DNA of 64,000 nucleotides, taken from contig NZ_JATM01000003.1 in assembly GCF_002003665.1 (NCBI RefSeq), positions 308,129 through 372,128 of the forward strand, in the 5' to 3' direction. The DNA comes from Bombella intestini (GTDB taxonomy: Bacteria > Pseudomonadota > Alphaproteobacteria > Acetobacterales > Acetobacteraceae). The translations under genes and the position numbers were made by a program. Shown piece after piece: positions 61,404 through 64,000 of the stretch. The notes beneath the pieces were generated by a model. It saw only the letters and a list, made by a program, of their open reading frames with translations. It did not search any database and was not told the origin of the DNA. Every line of letters begins with the position of its first letter. Within the stretch, counting starts at the first letter, position 1.

Positions 61404-61769
61404 ATGGCACGTGTGACCGTAGAGGACTGCATCGAGAAGGTTCCAAACCGTTTTGACCTGGTGCTGCTGGCCGCCCAGCGTGCCCGTGGTCTTTCCCGTG
61501 GGGAAGAGATGCAGGTTCCACGGGACAACGACAAAAATACCGTTGTCGCCCTGCGTGAAATCGCTGAGGACCATGTAAGCCTCGAAGGGCTGCAGAACGG
61601 CATTGTTCGCTCCATGAGCAATCAGCCGGAAGTTGAGCCTTCCGATGAAGAGGTGATGGACCTCATCCCGACCGATCAGAATATCTTTGGTCTTCAGGAT
61701 GTGTCCGCAGAGGAAGAAGCTGCCAATATGGCAGCCGATGAGGCCGGATCAGGCCGGGGGCGCCGCTAA
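61404..61769 (+). CDS. rpoZ: RNA polymerase omega subunit
   Basis: Omega (121 residues) helps assemble RNA polymerase and, with beta', forms a ppGpp site in many proteobacteria. [28 protein letters not shown] is the highly conserved N-terminus, split here as [17 protein letters not shown] and [22 protein letters not shown] follows. The C-terminal half is acidic. ATG 61404 has GGGGAGAG upstream. The rsh gene follows after 103 bases, the conserved alphaproteobacterial pair that links omega with ppGpp synthesis. Confidence 0.96.
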   Translation: MARVTVEDCIEKVPNRFDLVLLAAQRARGLSRGEEMQVPRDNDKNTVVALREIAEDHVSLEGLQNGIVRSMSNQPEVEPSDEEVMDLIPTDQNIFGLQDVSAEEEAANMAADEAGSGRGRR

Positions 61770-61872
61770 GCCTTTACGGTTAGCGTACGCCCTGAGGGAG
61801 GGTCGGTCTTTCTGCTGCCTGTAGGCGGGGGAAGGAGCCGGTCCTTCCATCAGTAGAGATAGGGGCAGGTCC

Positions 61873-64000
61873 ATGGCTGACGAAACACTACTTTCCACCG
61901 CTCTTCCAGCGGAGAAGGTGGCTGGTGCCGCAGGGTCACCCACACAGGACTTTCACCCCTCCATCAATGGGTTGTTGGAGAGGGTTAGACGTTACGACTC
62001 CCATGCCGACCTGGCCATGATGGAAGCGGCCTACGATCTGGCAGCCAAAGCCCATGAGGGGCAGTGCCGGGACAATGGCGACCCCTACATTACCCACCCT
62101 ATTGCTGTTGCCAATATTTTGGCAGGGTTCCGCATGGATCCCGTCTCTATCATGGTGGGTTTCCTGCATGATACAGTCGAAGATACGGGCATCTCATTGG
62201 AGATGTTGGAGCAGCGTTTTGGTAAAGATGTAGCCGCCATTGTTGATGGCGTTACCAAGCTGACACGGCTGGAGCTTCAATCCGACAGAACCAAGCAGGC
62301 TGAAAATTTCCGCAAGCTGGTGTTGGCTATGTCACGGGATATCCGTGTGCTTATCGTCAAACTGGCGGACAGGCTGCATAACATGCGGACGCTGCATTAC
62401 GTCCAGCGGACGGACCGCCGCCAGCGTATCGCAAAAGAAACGTTGGATATTTACGCCCCATTGGCCGAACGTATCGGTATGGACCGTGTAAAGACGGAAC
62501 TGCAAGATATTGCCTTTGCCAACTTGGAGCCAGAAGCGGACGCTACCATCCGGGCACGGCTGAATTATCTGCGTGGTCAGGGCGCAGATATGATCGAGCA
62601 GATACGGTGTGAGCTTGCTACCCTTTGCAAAGAAGCCGGGGTGGAGGGGGCCAGCGTCATAGGGCGGGAAAAATCGCCTTATTCCATCTGGGAGAAGATG
62701 AAGCGGCGGAATGTCGCTTTTGAACAGCTTTCAGACATCATGGCTTTTCGTATTCTCGTCCCTACGCGAGAGGCCTGCTATGCCGCACTTGGTGCCGTGC
62801 ATGGTGCTTACCCCATGATCGCCGGGCGGTTTAAGGACTATATTTCTACTCCCAAGGCGAATGGATATCAGTCTCTGCATACGGGGGTAACGCTCTATCG
62901 CCCTCATAGTCAGAAGATTGAGGTGCAGATACGTACGCCGGAAATGCACGACCTTGCCGAGAACGGTGTTGCCTCTCATTGGAGCTATAAGGACGGTAGC
63001 AGCCCTAGCGAGCATGAAACAGCTGTCCTTTCCGAAACATTCGGGGCCTATACCCGCAAGCTGCGTTGGGTGCAGGACCTGTTGGACATTTTGGAGGATA
63101 GTCAGGGGCCTGATGAGTTCCTCGAAAATACCAAGCTGGAACTTTATCAGGATCAGGTCTTCTGTTTTACGCCCAAAGGGCAGCTCATTTCCCTGCCCCG
63201 TGGGGCTACGCCGGTGGATTTTGCCTATGCCGTGCATAGTCAGGTCGGGGACCGGTGCGTAGGGGCCAAGGTTAATGGTCGTCTTGTTCCGCTGAAGCAT
63301 GTTTTGGAGAATGGCGACCAGATCGACATCATGACGGCCCGGGGTGGGACCCCGTCCCCCTCATGGGAGCGTTTTGTCGTCACCGGGAAGGCCCGTGCTC
63401 GGGTACGGCGTTTTGTAGCCCTCCAACAGCGGCAGAATAATGTGGAGAATGGGCGGGGTGCTGTCGCTCGTGCTTTCCGCCAGAAAGGTGTGGATGGCTC
63501 CGAAAAGGTGCTGGAAGGCATTCTGGCTGCGCTGAAGCAGAACAGTCTAGATGAGCTGTATGGCAGTGTCGGGGCTGGGCAGCTGGACCCTCGGGATGTT
63601 GTGGGAGCGGCCTATCCCGAACTGTCTCGGCAGGGGCAGGTCCCTCGCATCGTTCCGGGATTGTCGCCTCGTCTGGAAGGGCGTCTGGACCAGCGACCTC
63701 ACCTCCCGAGGAAGGTGCAGAATTATGAAGGAACGCTGGTTAATGGTGTGGGGCGGGGTATTGAACTGCATTTTGCAGGCTGCTGCCGCCCTCTGCCGGG
63801 GGATAGGATTGTCGGCATCATTGCGCAGGGCAAGGGTGTGACCGTTCACCGGCGTAAGTGCCATAATCTTAGCATGTTCTCCGACATGCCAGAGCGTTTT
63901 CTGGAAATTTCGTGGAGTGAGGAGGCTATGGGGCGGACAGGGCGGGATGCGCCCCGTTATACGGCCCGTCTTTCCGTCGTGGCGGGGGACGACCCCGCCG
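61873..64000 (+). CDS. Bifunctional (p)ppGpp synthetase/hydrolase (RSH), 3' end outside window
   Basis: The frame is open from the ATG at 61873 to the window end (709 codons), so the last part is missing. The hydrolase HD site is intact: His75, His99-Asp100 and Glu103-Asp104 (FLHDTVEDT). The synthetase domain is intact too (SDIMAFRILVPT, RFKDYISTPKANGYQSLH, EVQIRTPEMHDLAENG). The TGS domain begins at DQVFCFTPKGQLISLP (about residue 428). The start of the ACT region is near the window edge. It is the single long RSH of alphaproteobacteria, setting the stringent response. Confidence 0.95.
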   Translation, partial: MADETLLSTALPAEKVAGAAGSPTQDFHPSINGLLERVRRYDSHADLAMMEAAYDLAAKAHEGQCRDNGDPYITHPIAVANILAGFRMDPVSIMVGFLHDTVEDTGISLEMLEQRFGKDVAAIVDGVTKLTRLELQSDRTKQAENFRKLVLAMSRDIRVLIVKLADRLHNMRTLHYVQRTDRRQRIAKETLDIYAPLAERIGMDRVKTELQDIAFANLEPEADATIRARLNYLRGQGADMIEQIRCELATLCKEAGVEGASVIGREKSPYSIWEKMKRRNVAFEQLSDIMAFRILVPTREACYAALGAVHGAYPMIAGRFKDYISTPKANGYQSLHTGVTLYRPHSQKIEVQIRTPEMHDLAENGVASHWSYKDGSSPSEHETAVLSETFGAYTRKLRWVQDLLDILEDSQGPDEFLENTKLELYQDQVFCFTPKGQLISLPRGATPVDFAYAVHSQVGDRCVGAKVNGRLVPLKHVLENGDQIDIMTARGGTPSPSWERFVVTGKARARVRRFVALQQRQNNVENGRGAVARAFRQKGVDGSEKVLEGILAALKQNSLDELYGSVGAGQLDPRDVVGAAYPELSRQGQVPRIVPGLSPRLEGRLDQRPHLPRKVQNYEGTLVNGVGRGIELHFAGCCRPLPGDRIVGIIAQGKGVTVHRRKCHNLSMFSDMPERFLEISWSEEAMGRTGRDAPRYTARLSVVAGDDPA

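Noticed and set aside
1..64000. CRISPR array, prophage, insertion sequence, toxin-antitoxin or defence island
   Set aside because: No regularly spaced repeats, transposase, phage structural gene or known defence domain is visible; xerD has the full housekeeping context and is not a mobile integrase.

Overview
The window is a dense stretch of bacterial chromosome of moderately high GC content. Gene content and order point to an alphaproteobacterium, most likely an acetic acid bacterium (Acetobacteraceae). The signs are the run dgt-argS-SPOR-scpA-scpB-tatB-tatC-serS, the rpoZ-rsh pair preceded by a NYN-domain gene, accA-xerD next to a fused aroK-aroB, a class II DAHP synthase, a Suv3-like helicase, and TonB receptors with long disordered N-termini. 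A small-genome member such as a Bombella- or Saccharibacter-like bee or flower symbiont is possible, but the genus is a guess. I see no rRNA, tRNA, CRISPR array, insertion sequence, integrase-bounded island or prophage.

Layout. 1-4.8 kb: 3' end of aspS, a siderophore-type TonB receptor, a nucleotidyltransferase-fold protein, and the erpA-xth pair. 4.9-13.5 kb: a co-directional housekeeping run (dgt, argS, SPOR protein, scpA, scpB, tatB, tatC, serS). 13.7-22.7 kb: an unknown lipoprotein, a Suv3-like helicase, ferredoxin-NADP reductase, glutathione reductase, a FUSC-family transporter and a small secreted protein. 22.9-32.3 kb: class II DAHP synthase, a nicotinate phosphoribosyltransferase with an unknown acidic partner, gltX, a KirBac-type potassium channel, trmJ-cysS and a MATE exporter. 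32.5-38.7 kb: a four-gene efflux operon matching E. coli ytcA-mdtN-mdtO-mdtP, and an MFS exporter. 39-46.6 kb: rpsD, prfC, a secreted endonuclease/phosphatase-fold protein, carbonic anhydrase, alaS and gtrA. 46.7-54.5 kb: an abundant OmpA-like protein, fused aroKB, a small membrane protein, xerD, accA, a CinA-like protein, an SMP-30-like protein and mutT. 54.7-64 kb: a second TonB receptor, a DUF815 ATPase, yajC, sodB, a beta-hydroxyacid dehydrogenase, a NYN-domain protein, rpoZ and the 5' part of the (p)ppGpp synthetase/hydrolase gene.

Functionally the window mixes translation (six aminoacyl-tRNA synthetases, S4, RF3, TrmJ), chromosome segregation (ScpAB, XerD), protein export (TatBC, YajC), aromatic amino-acid and shikimate biosynthesis (DAHP synthase, AroKB), redox and iron metabolism (ErpA, FPR, GOR, SodB, TonB receptors) and efflux (two FUSC proteins, MATE, MFS, MdtNOP). 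Most convergent gene pairs share one hairpin terminator.

I found no clear new multi-gene system. The best leads are smaller: a NYN-domain protein with two catalytic aspartates changed to asparagine, a long rod-like RNA structure between fpr and gor, palindromes in front of the DAHP synthase and argS genes, a carbonic anhydrase terminator buried in the start of the next gene, and gaps in otherwise conserved operons (no nagZ, tatA or secDF where expected).
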